Below the pieces are notes generated by a model. The model ran no database searches. It saw nothing but the letters and a program-made list of their open reading frames with translations, and was not told where the DNA came from. DNA of 48,692 bases from contig DKDS01000048.1 of assembly GCA_002451855.1 (NCBI GenBank), positions 18,535 to 67,226 of the forward strand, read 5' to 3'. Below, one piece after another: positions 25,203 to 33,286 of this stretch. The number at the start of each line of letters is the position of its first letter. Positions within the stretch are counted from its first letter, which is position 1. This DNA comes from Ruminococcaceae bacterium UBA6842. Lineage in GTDB: Bacteria > Bacillota > Clostridia > Oscillospirales > Acutalibacteraceae. The position numbers and the translations under genes are program-made.

Positions 25203-25602
25203 TTGTATTTAAAAGGTTTAGGTAGGGAACATCATTTGTGTGTCCCCGACTAAAGTTTTGTACAAGGGGTTTCAAAAGGGGTTTTACCCCTTTGCCATTG
25301 GGCAAGCAGTAAATAGAGACTGTAACTTATGGCTGTGCAATTTCCTGCTTGCCGCAGGGGGGTCTTAGGGGACCCCACCCACGGGTCCCCTAATGTTCTT
25401 TGCATCCTTTCTTTCAATAAAGAAAGGATGTGCCCGCACGGCATGAGTGCAACAGATTAAAGCAAAGCAAAAAGCTATAAACCGGCGTTAGCCGAGCTAA
25501 GGCTTAGAAAAGTACCCTGCGTTAGCAGAGCAAAAGCTTGTTATAAGCAAATTCGCAGTCGTAAAATCTGTTATGTCTGAATTTAAACTATTTACCAAAC
25601 AA
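25203..25602. repeat. Gene-free hairpin array
   Basis: No gene is seen. Stems: AAAGGGGT/ACCCCTTT (25275-25293), GGCAAGCAG/CTGCTTGCC (25301-25353), AGGGGACCC/GGGTCCCCT (25367-25391) and CATCCTTTCTTT/AAAGAAAGGATG (25403-25430, loop CAAT). GCGTTAGC then recurs near 25484 and 25520. The composition looks like a dispersed intergenic repeat of Clostridia, but no second copy is visible here. Confidence 0.5.
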
Positions 25603-25638
25603 AAAGCACCGCCGCGGAGTACCCCGTGACGGTGCTTT
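25603..25638 (-). terminator. Terminator of pyrR-uraA
   Basis: On the minus strand AAAGCACCG (25638-25630) pairs with CGGTGCTTT (25611-25603), followed by TTGTTT. Confidence 0.75.
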
Positions 25639-25656
25639 AAAATCAGTTTTAAAAAC

Positions 25657-27003
25657 TTACGCGTTCTTTTCCTCTTTTTTGCCGGATAAAACCACATTGG
25701 TGATTATTCCGAGAATAAGCGCACAGGCTATCGAGGTTATTGTAACCTTTCCGAACGATACGGTAAGACCGCCTATACCGCAGATAAGAATTACGGCTAC
25801 CACAAAGAGGTTTATGTTATCGTTAAGGTCAACCTCCTGTATCATCTTAAGACCGGAAACCGCGATAAAGCCGTAAAGCGTTACGCAAACGCCGCCCATT
25901 ACGCAGTTCGGTATTGTTGAAAGGAATGTTACGAACGGACCGAAGAAGGAAATTACTATTGACAATATGGCAGTAGCAAGTATTGTTACAACGGAAGCGT
26001 TGCCGGTTATCGCAACACAGCCGACCGATTCGCCGTAGGTTGTGTTCGGGCAGCCGCCGAATACAGCGCCTACAATAGAGCCTACGCCGTCTCCGAGGAG
26101 GGTTCTGTGAAGTCCCGGTTCCTCAAGAAGATCCTGTTCGATTACCGAGGAGAGGTTTTTATGGTCGGCGATATGCTCCGCGAATACAACGAACGCAACC
26201 GGAATGTAAGCTACCGCAACCGTAGCTATGTACTGACCGTTGATTTTGCTGAGTCCCTTTGCGGCCTCGAAGAATGTAAAGTCGGGTACCGCTACTATGC
26301 TCATATTCTTGAAAACCTCAAAGTTTATTATCTGAAGCGCCTGATTGTCGGTAGCAATTCCTATAACGGTGAATATCGCCGCTGCGGCATATCCCGCGAG
26401 AATTCCGATAATAAAGGGAATAAGCTTAACCATTTTTTTGCCGTATACCGAGCAGATGGTTACTACCAAAAGGGTTATAAGTCCGCACACAAGGCACACA
26501 AGCGGATTTGCAACCGAATTACCCTTTGCGTCAAGCACCTTACCCTTTGTTATATCGCTTACGGCGTTTGCGGCAAGGGACAAACCGATGATTGAAACTG
26601 TCGGTCCGATAACCACTGCCGGCATGAGCTTATTAACCCAGCCTACTCCGACGAATTTTACCGCTATTGCGATAATAACATATACAAGACCCGCAAAGGC
26701 GGCGCCGAGTATCAAGCCTACATATCCTGCCTGAGTGGACGCGGCACCCGCAAAGGCGGCGAGCATTGAGCCGATAAACGCAAACGACGAGCCTAAGAAT
26801 ACAGGGCTTTTAAATTTAGTGAAAAGCAGATAAACTATTGTTCCCACGCCTGCGCCGAAAAGCGCCGCGGACTGTGACATTCCGTTTTGCACAATAGTAG
26901 GAACAGCTATCGTTGCCGCAAGAATCGCGAGAAGCTGCTGCAAAGCAAAAACTATTACCTTGCCAAAACTCGGTTTGTCTTTAACACCGTAGATTAGTTT
27001 CAT
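25657..27003 (-). CDS. uraA: Uracil permease UraA (nucleobase:cation symporter 2)
   Basis: A 448-residue membrane protein with about 14 hydrophobic segments. GSSFAFIGSMLAAF, VVIGPTVSIIGLSLA and FVVFAEHIADHKNLSSV (the central Glu of helix 8) with GCPNTTYGES match uracil permeases. It imports uracil. It follows pyrR by 77 bases and is presumably under the same PyrR control; the gap contains AGCACC...GGTGCT, a stem that could be a second regulatory element. ATG follows CGGAGGAAGT. Confidence 0.88.
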   Translation of the reverse strand: MKLIYGVKDKPSFGKVIVFALQQLLAILAATIAVPTIVQNGMSQSAALFGAGVGTIVYLLFTKFKSPVFLGSSFAFIGSMLAAFAGAASTQAGYVGLILGAAFAGLVYVIIAIAVKFVGVGWVNKLMPAVVIGPTVSIIGLSLAANAVSDITKGKVLDAKGNSVANPLVCLVCGLITLLVVTICSVYGKKMVKLIPFIIGILAGYAAAAIFTVIGIATDNQALQIINFEVFKNMSIVAVPDFTFFEAAKGLSKINGQYIATVAVAYIPVAFVVFAEHIADHKNLSSVIEQDLLEEPGLHRTLLGDGVGSIVGAVFGGCPNTTYGESVGCVAITGNASVVTILATAILSIVISFFGPFVTFLSTIPNCVMGGVCVTLYGFIAVSGLKMIQEVDLNDNINLFVVAVILICGIGGLTVSFGKVTITSIACALILGIITNVVLSGKKEEKNA

Positions 27004-27080
27004 TTTTACTTCCTCCGTTTTAGCACCATGAGTCTCTCCTCTTTCGGTGCTTTTATTTTATATAAAGGCCGTAAAGCCGT

Positions 27081-27620
27081 TTATACCTCATAAAGCTCCG
27101 CCGCCGTTATTTCGTCATACGGCGGTATTTTAACCGCTATTACCTCAGATTTTGAGGTCGGGATATTCTTTCCTACATAATCGCCCCTGATAGGCAGTTC
27201 CCTGTGTCCTCTGTCTATAAGCACCGCAAGCTGTACCGATGCCGCCCTGCCGCACTCCATAAGAGCGTCAAGCGCCGCGCGCACCGTTCTGCCGGTATAC
27301 AGCACATCGTCCACCAAAACCACACGGCGGTCGGTTACGGAAAAGGGAAGCTCCGCTCCGTGAATTACCGGATCGTCCGATATTACCGACAGGTCGTCCC
27401 TGTAATATGTAATGTCAATCTCTCCGCACGGGACTTTTACGCCCTCTATATTATATATGTTGTCCGCAATGATTTTCGCAAGGGATACCCCTCTGCGCTT
27501 TATGCCTATTATGCAAAGATTTTCGGTTCCGTTGTTCTTTTCAAGAATTTCGTGCGAAATTCTTTTGAGCGCGCGGGTGACCGCCGTTTCGTCCATAAGG
27601 GTTGCCTTGAACTTTTCCAT
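27081..27620 (-). CDS. pyrR: PyrR, pyrimidine attenuation regulator and uracil phosphoribosyltransferase
   Basis: A 179-residue PRTase. VVLVDDVLYTGRT (101-112 region) is the PRPP-binding loop, and LCIIGIKRRGVSLA and ITYYRDDLS are typical PyrR segments. It binds pyr leader mRNA with UMP/UTP to cause termination and can also salvage uracil. The ATG at 27620 follows AAGGAGGAGC; a longer frame upstream runs into the terminator. The leader at 27640-27729 carries its presumed target. Confidence 0.92.
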   Translation of the reverse strand: MEKFKATLMDETAVTRALKRISHEILEKNNGTENLCIIGIKRRGVSLAKIIADNIYNIEGVKVPCGEIDITYYRDDLSVISDDPVIHGAELPFSVTDRRVVLVDDVLYTGRTVRAALDALMECGRAASVQLAVLIDRGHRELPIRGDYVGKNIPTSKSEVIAVKIPPYDEITAAELYEV

Positions 27621-27639
27621 AACGCTCCTCCTAAGGCAT

Positions 27640-27729
27640 AAAAAAAGCCTGCACACGGCAGGACATAATGGTATACATATATATACTGTGTTTCACTGTC
27701 CTTGCCGGCATCCCGTACCGTCTTAAAGG
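27640..27729 (-). promoter_or_regulatory. PyrR-type attenuator of pyrR-uraA
   Basis: In transcript order: an anti-antiterminator stem (CCTTTAA at 27729-27723 to GGCAAGGA at 27706-27699), an antiterminator that pairs CGGCAAGGAC with GTCC-TGCCG, and a terminator (CCTGC 27662-27658 / GCAGG 27652-27648, then seven T). This is the three-way switch of pyr operons. The loop reads GTACGGGATGCC where the usual PyrR loop is GTCCNGNGAGGC, so the contact may be altered. Confidence 0.7.
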
Positions 27730-27741
27730 TTTCTTCGAACT

Positions 27742-27770
27742 ACTATATCACACTTTACGGCGTTTGTAAA
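27742..27770 (-). promoter_or_regulatory. Sigma-A promoter of pyrR
   Basis: TTTACA (27770-27765), 17 bases, TATAGT (27747-27742) on the minus strand, immediately before the attenuator. Confidence 0.75.
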
Positions 27771-27835
27771 GCCCCAATTTCACAAATATTAATATTTTCT
27801 TAATACACGCTATATTGTGTTTATTTTGGAAGTTT

Positions 27836-27985
27836 TTGAATAAATCCCCCACTTTTGGTATAAAATAGTATTGTACAAGCTGTATCCCACGCCACTTTGC
27901 GTCATTTTGTAGGATTGCACAAGCTAAATGTTAAAAATTGTCAATTTTTTCGGGCTTTAAAAGGTTACACGCTTGTAACCTTTTT
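27836..27985 (+). ncRNA. Possible short transcript upstream of the G5/3D gene
   Basis: A promoter pair (TTGAAT 27836-27841, 17 bases, TATAAA 27859-27864) is followed about 95 bases later by a terminator-like hairpin: AAAAGGTTACA (27959-27969) pairs with TGTAACCTTTT (27974-27984). The enclosed 120 bases hold no frame. It could be a small RNA or an attenuated leader; the gene has its own promoter further on. Confidence 0.4.
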
Positions 27986-28038
27986 GTAACCGCCTTGTAA
28001 TTTGTGCGCATTGCACAAAAACTGTGTTTTCAACCGCT

Positions 28039-28067
28039 TTGACATAGTGTGGTTTTTTGTATATAAT
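28039..28067 (+). promoter_or_regulatory. Consensus sigma-A promoter of the G5/3D gene
   Basis: TTGACA (28039-28044), 17 bases, TATAAT (28062-28067). Confidence 0.85.
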
Positions 28068-28107
28068 AGCAAACGAATTGAGAAATCAGTTTCAAAGGAG
28101 ACATTTG

Positions 28108-29193
28108 ATGTTAGAAAAAATAAAAATTCGATTGTCCGAAATTTTATTTTCAAAACAAACCCGTGTAAAGTGTATCGCAGTGCTTACCGCCGTAACTGTT
28201 GCGGTGGTTTCCCTGCTCGGACTTTCGATAAACACCGTAAATGTATTTGACGGTGAAAAGAATTATGTTGTCCGCTCGCTTAATCTTAATGTTTCGGGCG
28301 TGCTTTCGGGACTTAACCTTAAGTCGGACAGGTATAAGATATTACAGACCGCCTCCGAGGGTCGTATTACCTCTGTTAAGATAGCCTATACATTTCCTGT
28401 TTTTATAACAAGCGGCGAAAATGTAATTGAGGTTGAGTTTTCGGGCGGAACGGTTGCCGACGCACTCGCTTTGGCCGGCTATACCGCGGATGAATTTGAT
28501 ATGGTACAGCCCTCGCTTGATACCGAAATAACCGAAACCGCTTATATCGACTACACCGATATAGAATATGTAAACGGAACCTATACCGAGGTTATTCCCC
28601 ACGGTGAAGAGACGGTGTATTCCTCCGCTCATGCGGCAGGCGTTACAAAAACCGAGGACGGCGAGGACGGCTTAAAGCAGGTAGCTTATACCGAAAAGCT
28701 TGTAAACGGCGTTTCCTCGGAAAAAACAGTCACGGGCGAAGAGGTTTTAAAGACTGCTGTCAACACCAAAACATTAGTAGGAACAAAAAAGACCGCCGCG
28801 GTAAAAACAGCGGCTAAAACCAGCGCAACCGTTAAATCGGTTTCCACACTCACACCCTCTTCACCGATAGAGCTTGACGAAAACGGCGTTCCGCTTCATT
28901 ACAAATCAAAAATCACCTCACGGGCGACGGCATATACCTACACAGGTCATAACTGCGCCACGGGCGTAGCCCCCCAGCCGGGTTACATTGCGGTCAATCC
29001 CAAGGTTATACCCTACGGAACCAAAATGTATATAAAAACCGCCGACGGCAGTGTTATATACGGCTATGCGGTTGCGGCTGATACCGGCGGATTTATTAAA
29101 AACCACCCGACGGGCGTTGACCTGTTTATGTCAAGCAAAGCCGCCTGCGTAAGCTTCGGCGTGCGCAATGTGGAAATCTATATTCTTGAGTGA
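28108..29193 (+). CDS. YabE/Rpf-like cell-wall protein with DUF348, G5 and 3D domains
   Basis: A 361-residue secreted or membrane-anchored protein. A transmembrane segment lies at about 23-40. A DUF348-like repeat (VEFSGGTVADALALAGY) follows, then a G5 domain (VIPHGEETVYSS...VTGEEVLKTAV, about 170-235), an Ala/Lys/Thr-rich linker, and a C-terminal 3D domain (ATAYTYTGHNCATG... PKVIPYGTKMYI... AADTGGFIK... GVDLFMSS) with the three Asp/polar residues of lytic transglycosylases. It probably trims peptidoglycan. ATG follows AAAGGAGAC. The following XRE gene overlaps its stop. Confidence 0.82.
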   Translation: MLEKIKIRLSEILFSKQTRVKCIAVLTAVTVAVVSLLGLSINTVNVFDGEKNYVVRSLNLNVSGVLSGLNLKSDRYKILQTASEGRITSVKIAYTFPVFITSGENVIEVEFSGGTVADALALAGYTADEFDMVQPSLDTEITETAYIDYTDIEYVNGTYTEVIPHGEETVYSSAHAAGVTKTEDGEDGLKQVAYTEKLVNGVSSEKTVTGEEVLKTAVNTKTLVGTKKTAAVKTAAKTSATVKSVSTLTPSSPIELDENGVPLHYKSKITSRATAYTYTGHNCATGVAPQPGYIAVNPKVIPYGTKMYIKTADGSVIYGYAVAADTGGFIKNHPTGVDLFMSSKAACVSFGVRNVEIYILE

Positions 29194-29411
29194 TGACGGT
29201 ATACAGAAGAATGCGGGACTTAAGAGAAGACAAAGATATAAGCCAAGATAAGATGGGAACGGTTCTGTCCTGCAGTCAGCGTGTTTACAGCAACTATGAA
29301 CGGGGAGACCTTGACATTCCGACCGAGACCCTTATTAAAATTGCGGATTTTCACGGCGTGTCTGTGGATTATCTCTTAAACCGAACCGACAATCCGGAAT
29401 TAAACAAATAA
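29193..29411 (+). CDS. XRE-family regulator overlapping the G5/3D gene
   Basis: A 72-residue helix-turn-helix protein: LREDKDISQDKMGTVLSCSQ, then RVYSNYERGDLDIPTETLIK, then ADFHGVSVDYLLNRTDNP. It is close to phage-type and SinR-like repressors. The ATG at 29193 overlaps the upstream TGA; a GTG at 29190 is the alternative. No ribosome site stands out, so translation is likely coupled. Pairing a lytic transglycosylase with a regulator is unusual, and its target is unknown. Confidence 0.75.
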   Translation: MTVYRRMRDLREDKDISQDKMGTVLSCSQRVYSNYERGDLDIPTETLIKIADFHGVSVDYLLNRTDNPELNK

Positions 29412-29439
29412 AAAGCAGACGGTTTCCCCGTCTGCTTTT
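29411..29439. terminator. Bidirectional terminator
   Basis: AAAAGCAGACGG (29411-29422) pairs with CCGTCTGCTTTT (29428-29439). It serves the rightward XRE gene and the leftward small gene ending at 29438. Confidence 0.8.
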
Positions 29440-29632
29440 AAATTTTTACCGTAAAATCAAGTATCCTCAGTCCGTCCTCCTCTATGGCGACGGCCTTTTT
29501 GTACTCGCCGAAGCCTATTCTGCGTGTATTTTCGTAAGCCTTTGCTATTCCGAAAAGTCCCGAAAAAAAGCAAACCGCAACGACAAAGGAAATTGAAAAC
29601 GACCGTATAAACACTCTTTTAATTTTAATCAT
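29438..29632 (-). CDS. Small exported or membrane protein after spoIIP (unknown function)
   Basis: A 64-residue protein with one hydrophobic segment (FSISFVVAVCFFSGLFGIA, about 12-30) and a short polar tail (EDGLRILDFTVKI). I do not recognise it. It starts 12 bases after the spoIIP stop with an AAAAAGGA ribosome site, so it belongs to the gpr-spoIIP operon and may be a sporulation membrane protein. Confidence 0.6.
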   Translation of the reverse strand: MIKIKRVFIRSFSISFVVAVCFFSGLFGIAKAYENTRRIGFGEYKKAVAIEEDGLRILDFTVKI

Positions 29633-29644
29633 TCCTTTTTTGTT

Positions 29645-30700
29645 TTATGTAAGCGAGTTCATAAGCTCCGCCAATGCGTCGCCTACCATCTGAGCCGAAT
29701 AATGCGCCTCCTCCACGGTGTTTGCGTCGGTTCCGAATTCTATAAGCAGCGAACCTTTTGTAAGACTTTCGTTATAGTTGTTTGAGGTAAGATTTATCGG
29801 TCTCGCAAGGGTGGGGTATTTTGTTTCCAAAACCCTTTGCAGGCGTACCGCCAGCTTGAAATTTTCCTGCCAATTTGGGAAATTTGTAACGCTTCCGCTT
29901 TGCGAGCCCATTACAAGCATAACCTGCGCCGCCTTTTTTCCGCCTATTTCGGTTACAAGCTTTACCTTGTCGCTCTCACCCGACGCCACGGCGTCGCGGT
30001 GCAAATCGAGAACTATTTTTATGCTCGGATACTTTTTTAAGTATCCGTTTATTGTTTTTGCCGCCCTTGTATAGCTGCCCGTATATTTCGGGTAATCGTG
30101 CTCGGTCGTATCGTGCAAAGTTTTTATGCCTGCGGCGTTAAGCTTGTCAGCCACTATATTTCCGACGCTTACCATATTTTTTTCGGTGTCTCTTGTTCTC
30201 GGGGAAAAGGCGTCGGTATAGCAATCGGCATCCTCGGTCATATAGGTTTCGGTTGTATGCGTGTGCATTATAAGAACCTCGGGAGCGTCCGTTTTTGCTA
30301 TTTTAAAGGAAAGCGGAGCCTCAAGAAACGATTTTATATTGATTTCAAGCCCCGACATATTTTTTACATAAATATTGTCATAAGAAAGCGCCGCTTTATA
30401 GGGCGAAATATAATTGCTTATGATTTTTCCCTTGACATTTCCGGAGGCAGACGCCTCTACCGCCTCGCTTGTTTTCTGTTCGGACGAAACGGGGGCGGAG
30501 GCTTGTTCGGTCTCACGGGCTTCCTCGGGCTTTAACGATTCGGTTTCCGATACCGTGCTTTCCTGCGTATCTTGCGGAAGCGCCGCCGCAATGCTGCCTG
30601 CCGAATTGTTTAAAAACATACCGTAAATATTATATCCCAAAAGCACCGTGCTTATCAAAAAAACGCCGGCAAGCCTTGCTATGCCCAATTTGTTTCGCAT
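29645..30700 (-). CDS. spoIIP: Stage II sporulation protein P (SpoIIP)
   Basis: A 351-residue protein with an N-terminal membrane anchor (about 10-30), a Ser/Glu/Thr-rich linker to about 90, and the SpoIIP amidase/endopeptidase domain (VLIMHTHTTETY, then KIVLDLHRDAV, then VMGSQSG and SLLIEFGTDANTVEEA). His in HTHT and DLHRD are the metal-site residues. With SpoIID and SpoIIM it strips peptidoglycan during engulfment. It lies 41 bases after gpr, the classic gpr-spoIIP order. Confidence 0.9.
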   Translation of the reverse strand: MRNKLGIARLAGVFLISTVLLGYNIYGMFLNNSAGSIAAALPQDTQESTVSETESLKPEEARETEQASAPVSSEQKTSEAVEASASGNVKGKIISNYISPYKAALSYDNIYVKNMSGLEINIKSFLEAPLSFKIAKTDAPEVLIMHTHTTETYMTEDADCYTDAFSPRTRDTEKNMVSVGNIVADKLNAAGIKTLHDTTEHDYPKYTGSYTRAAKTINGYLKKYPSIKIVLDLHRDAVASGESDKVKLVTEIGGKKAAQVMLVMGSQSGSVTNFPNWQENFKLAVRLQRVLETKYPTLARPINLTSNNYNESLTKGSLLIEFGTDANTVEEAHYSAQMVGDALAELMNSLT

Positions 30701-30741
30701 ATTTTCGCCCCCTATACGAGTTTATGACGGGGGAAAGCTTT

Positions 30742-31620
30742 TTAGACCAGTCCTGCTATTATATCGGGCTCTATTTCGGGCTGTAAAAATTCGTTTAAGG
30801 AAAGCGAAAGTATTTCGCTTATCCTGTCGCACAGCAAATCTACATCCTTCGGTGTAACGAACATTCCGCTCTCGGTTTCGGGCATTTTTCCCGTAAGACT
30901 GTATGCCAGCGAGTCTGCATCCGTAACGGTGGGAACTCCTACCGCCGCAACCGGCACGCCTATCGTTTTTTCGCTTATTTCGCTGCGTGAATTTTTGACC
31001 CCCGAGCCGGGGCGGATCCCCGTATCGCACAGCTGAACCGTTTTAAAAAGACGGTCCGGTTCCTTTGCCGCAAGGGCATCGATTACTATTACCGCCGCGG
31101 GCTTTACCGTGTCCGCGGCACATTTTATAAGCTCCGCCGCCTCAATTCCCGTTTTACCGAGCACATCCGGCGTTATTACCGCCACGCTTTTAAGACCGGA
31201 AAGACCTATGCTTTTCGCAAGTCGACCCGAAATATGCCGTGTCGCGAGTATTTTTTTAGCCGTAAAGGGTCCCACCGAATCGGGCGTTATTTCCGTGTTT
31301 CCGAGCCCCGCGACAAGCACCGTTCCGTTTATACCGTTAAGTAAGCCTGAAAGCGCCTTAATAATTTCTTCCTTAATTCCGCCGAAATCGGCGATTTTAT
31401 TTATATCGGGAAATTCCGCGGTGATGTATGTTCCGCAGGGTCTGCCGAGGATCTCCTCGCCCTTTTTTGAGGTGATTCTTATAACCGTGGTTTTAACATC
31501 GCCGTTTACGGCTTCTTCCTTTTCAATTCCGCTGTCCTTATCCGAAATGTCGGTCTTTATTTCAACCGCAAGGTCTGTCCGTACCGTACCGACGCCCTCC
31601 TTTGTCTTTATTACTATAAT
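30742..31620 (-). CDS. gpr: Germination protease Gpr, with a non-canonical start
   Basis: About 292 residues. TVRTDLAVE near the N-terminus, VAGLGNTEITPDSVGPFTA, ILATRHI and the late GVPTVTDADS are the signatures of the aspartic-type protease that degrades small acid-soluble spore proteins at germination. Conserved sequence continues upstream of the only in-frame GTG (31320) by about 100 residues, so the real N-terminus is near 31600. No ATG, GTG or TTG exists there; ATT at 31620 follows AAAAGGAAAA and is the most probable start. A frame error is the alternative. Confidence 0.8.
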   Translation of the reverse strand: MIVIKTKEGVGTVRTDLAVEIKTDISDKDSGIEKEEAVNGDVKTTVIRITSKKGEEILGRPCGTYITAEFPDINKIADFGGIKEEIIKALSGLLNGINGTVLVAGLGNTEITPDSVGPFTAKKILATRHISGRLAKSIGLSGLKSVAVITPDVLGKTGIEAAELIKCAADTVKPAAVIVIDALAAKEPDRLFKTVQLCDTGIRPGSGVKNSRSEISEKTIGVPVAAVGVPTVTDADSLAYSLTGKMPETESGMFVTPKDVDLLCDRISEILSLSLNEFLQPEIEPDIIAGLV

Positions 31621-31635
31621 TTTTTCCTTTTTCTA

Positions 31636-31687
31636 TCAACTTTATTCTTATGAAAAAGTTGAAAATTTCCTTTAGATGTGTTATACT
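31636..31687 (+). promoter_or_regulatory. dnaA promoter with overlapping inverted repeat
   Basis: TTGAAA (31659-31664), 17 bases, TATACT (31682-31687). The 8-bp inverted repeat TCAACTTT (31636-31643) / AAAGTTGA (31655-31662) covers the -35 and could be an operator. The repeat also overlaps the region before gpr, so it may link the divergent genes. Confidence 0.65.
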
Positions 31688-31739
31688 GTATAAGATTATT
31701 AATATATATATTATACTATATATAAGGGTGGTTTACATA

Positions 31740-33080
31740 ATGCCGATAAGCTCTATTAACGACATATGGTCCGCCGTTTGTGAGGAATGTAAAAAAACCA
31801 TTTCGGAAGTTGCTTTTAACTGCTTTTTAAAGGATCTTGTTCCGGTTTCTCTTAACGGCGGCGAATTTGTTGTCTCTATCAACAACGAATATATGCGAGG
31901 AGTTGTTGAGCAGAACTATACCGAGGTTCTGCAAAAAGCGCTTAAAGCCGTAATGGGAATAGATATGCGCGTTAAGATAATTTACGAGGACGACGAGGAA
32001 AAAATCATAAAGGCCGAGCAGTTCAGCGACGGGCTTACCTTTGAGGATTTCTTTACCTTTTCAAATTTCGTTGTAGGCTCTACAAACAGGTTTGCCCACG
32101 CCGCCGCGCTTGCGGTGTCAAACAATCCTAATATAACCTACAATCCGCTTGTTATATACGGTCCGTCGGGCGTTGGTAAGACCCACCTTATGCTCGCCAT
32201 TAAAAATCAGATAAAGAAGAACTTTCCTTACAGAAAGATTGAATATACACGGGGCGAGGATTTTACAAATCAGCTTATAAAGGCATTGCAGGACGGTAAG
32301 CTGGGACTCGGCACAATAGACGATTTCCGCAACAAGTACAGGGGCGTAGATGTTCTTTTGATAGACGATATTCATTTTATCGCGGGCAAGGAACAAACCC
32401 AGGAGGAATTCTTCAATACCTTCAACACCCTGCTTCAGAACAATAAGCAGATAGTGGTAACGCTCGACCGTCCGCCGAAAGAAATAAAAACCCTTGATAA
32501 CAGAATTCGCTCCCGTTTTGAAAGCGGACTTTTTGCGGATATTACTCCGCCCGATTTTGAGACCCGTGTGGGAATTGTAAAGAAAAAGGCGCTTCAGCTT
32601 GATATGAAGCTGGACGAGCCTATTGTGTTTTACATTGCCGAGCATATCAAGGTAAACACCCGTCAGCTTGAGGGCGTGGTAAAGAAACTTAAAGCATATG
32701 TATCAATTCAGGGCAGACCCCCAACAACCGCGGTGGTGGGCGGATTTATAAGAGATATTATAAACGATACACAGCCCGAACCCATAAAGATTGAAAAGAT
32801 TATTTCCGAGGTTGCGAAAACCTACAATGTATCGGAAAGCGATATTCTTTCAAACAGAAGAACGCAGGCGCTGGCTCTTGCCCGTCAGGTAGCTATGTAC
32901 ATAGCAAGGGAAACTACCGACCTTTCATATAAGGCGATAGGCGAAAGCTTCGGTAAAGACCATACCACCGTTCTTTACAATGTAAACAGGATAGAGGAAT
33001 TTCTAAAGGACAAGCCCTACGAAAAGGAGCTTGTGGACGATATTATAAAAAACCTCACAAGCGAATCCTATTCCTTCTGA
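31740..33080 (+). CDS. dnaA: Chromosomal replication initiator DnaA
   Basis: A 446-residue protein of normal length. Domain I starts INDIWSAVCEECKKTIS; the AAA+ core has Walker A GPSGVGKTH (141-149) and Walker B VLLIDDIHF (205-213); the DNA-binding signature GESFGKDHTTVLYNV is at about 415-429. It binds the origin and loads the helicase. ATG 31740 follows AAGGGTGG. Start of the dnaA-dnaN-recF-gyrBA block. Confidence 0.97.
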   Translation: MPISSINDIWSAVCEECKKTISEVAFNCFLKDLVPVSLNGGEFVVSINNEYMRGVVEQNYTEVLQKALKAVMGIDMRVKIIYEDDEEKIIKAEQFSDGLTFEDFFTFSNFVVGSTNRFAHAAALAVSNNPNITYNPLVIYGPSGVGKTHLMLAIKNQIKKNFPYRKIEYTRGEDFTNQLIKALQDGKLGLGTIDDFRNKYRGVDVLLIDDIHFIAGKEQTQEEFFNTFNTLLQNNKQIVVTLDRPPKEIKTLDNRIRSRFESGLFADITPPDFETRVGIVKKKALQLDMKLDEPIVFYIAEHIKVNTRQLEGVVKKLKAYVSIQGRPPTTAVVGGFIRDIINDTQPEPIKIEKIISEVAKTYNVSESDILSNRRTQALALARQVAMYIARETTDLSYKAIGESFGKDHTTVLYNVNRIEEFLKDKPYEKELVDDIIKNLTSESYSF

Positions 33081-33286
33081 GTTATCAACCGTTTTAAACT
33101 TAATTAACAGCGAAGTTATTAAATCGGGTGTTGAAAATCCTTTAAGGCTTAAATTACTAAACTTTTATCCAATTGTGATTTAACAACGAAACTTGTCCTT
33201 ACAAAGCCGTTTTCAGACCTTATTAACCGTTTTAACACCCCTTATTATTACTGTTATTTTATAATTTTCTTTTAGGAGGAAAAAAT
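33081..33286. other. Probable origin region between dnaA and dnaN
   Basis: TTATCAACCGTTTTAA (33082-33097) and TTATTAACCGTTTTAA (33220-33235) differ at one base. TTATCCAAT (33159-33167 area) is a degenerate DnaA-box-like site. An AT-rich run follows at 33240-33275, where duplex opening could start. No perfect TTATCCACA box is present, so either boxes are diverged here or the main origin lies elsewhere nearby. Confidence 0.5.

Noticed and set aside
25203..25602. CRISPR array
   Set aside because: The repeats are inverted hairpins of different sequence, without regular spacers or cas genes.
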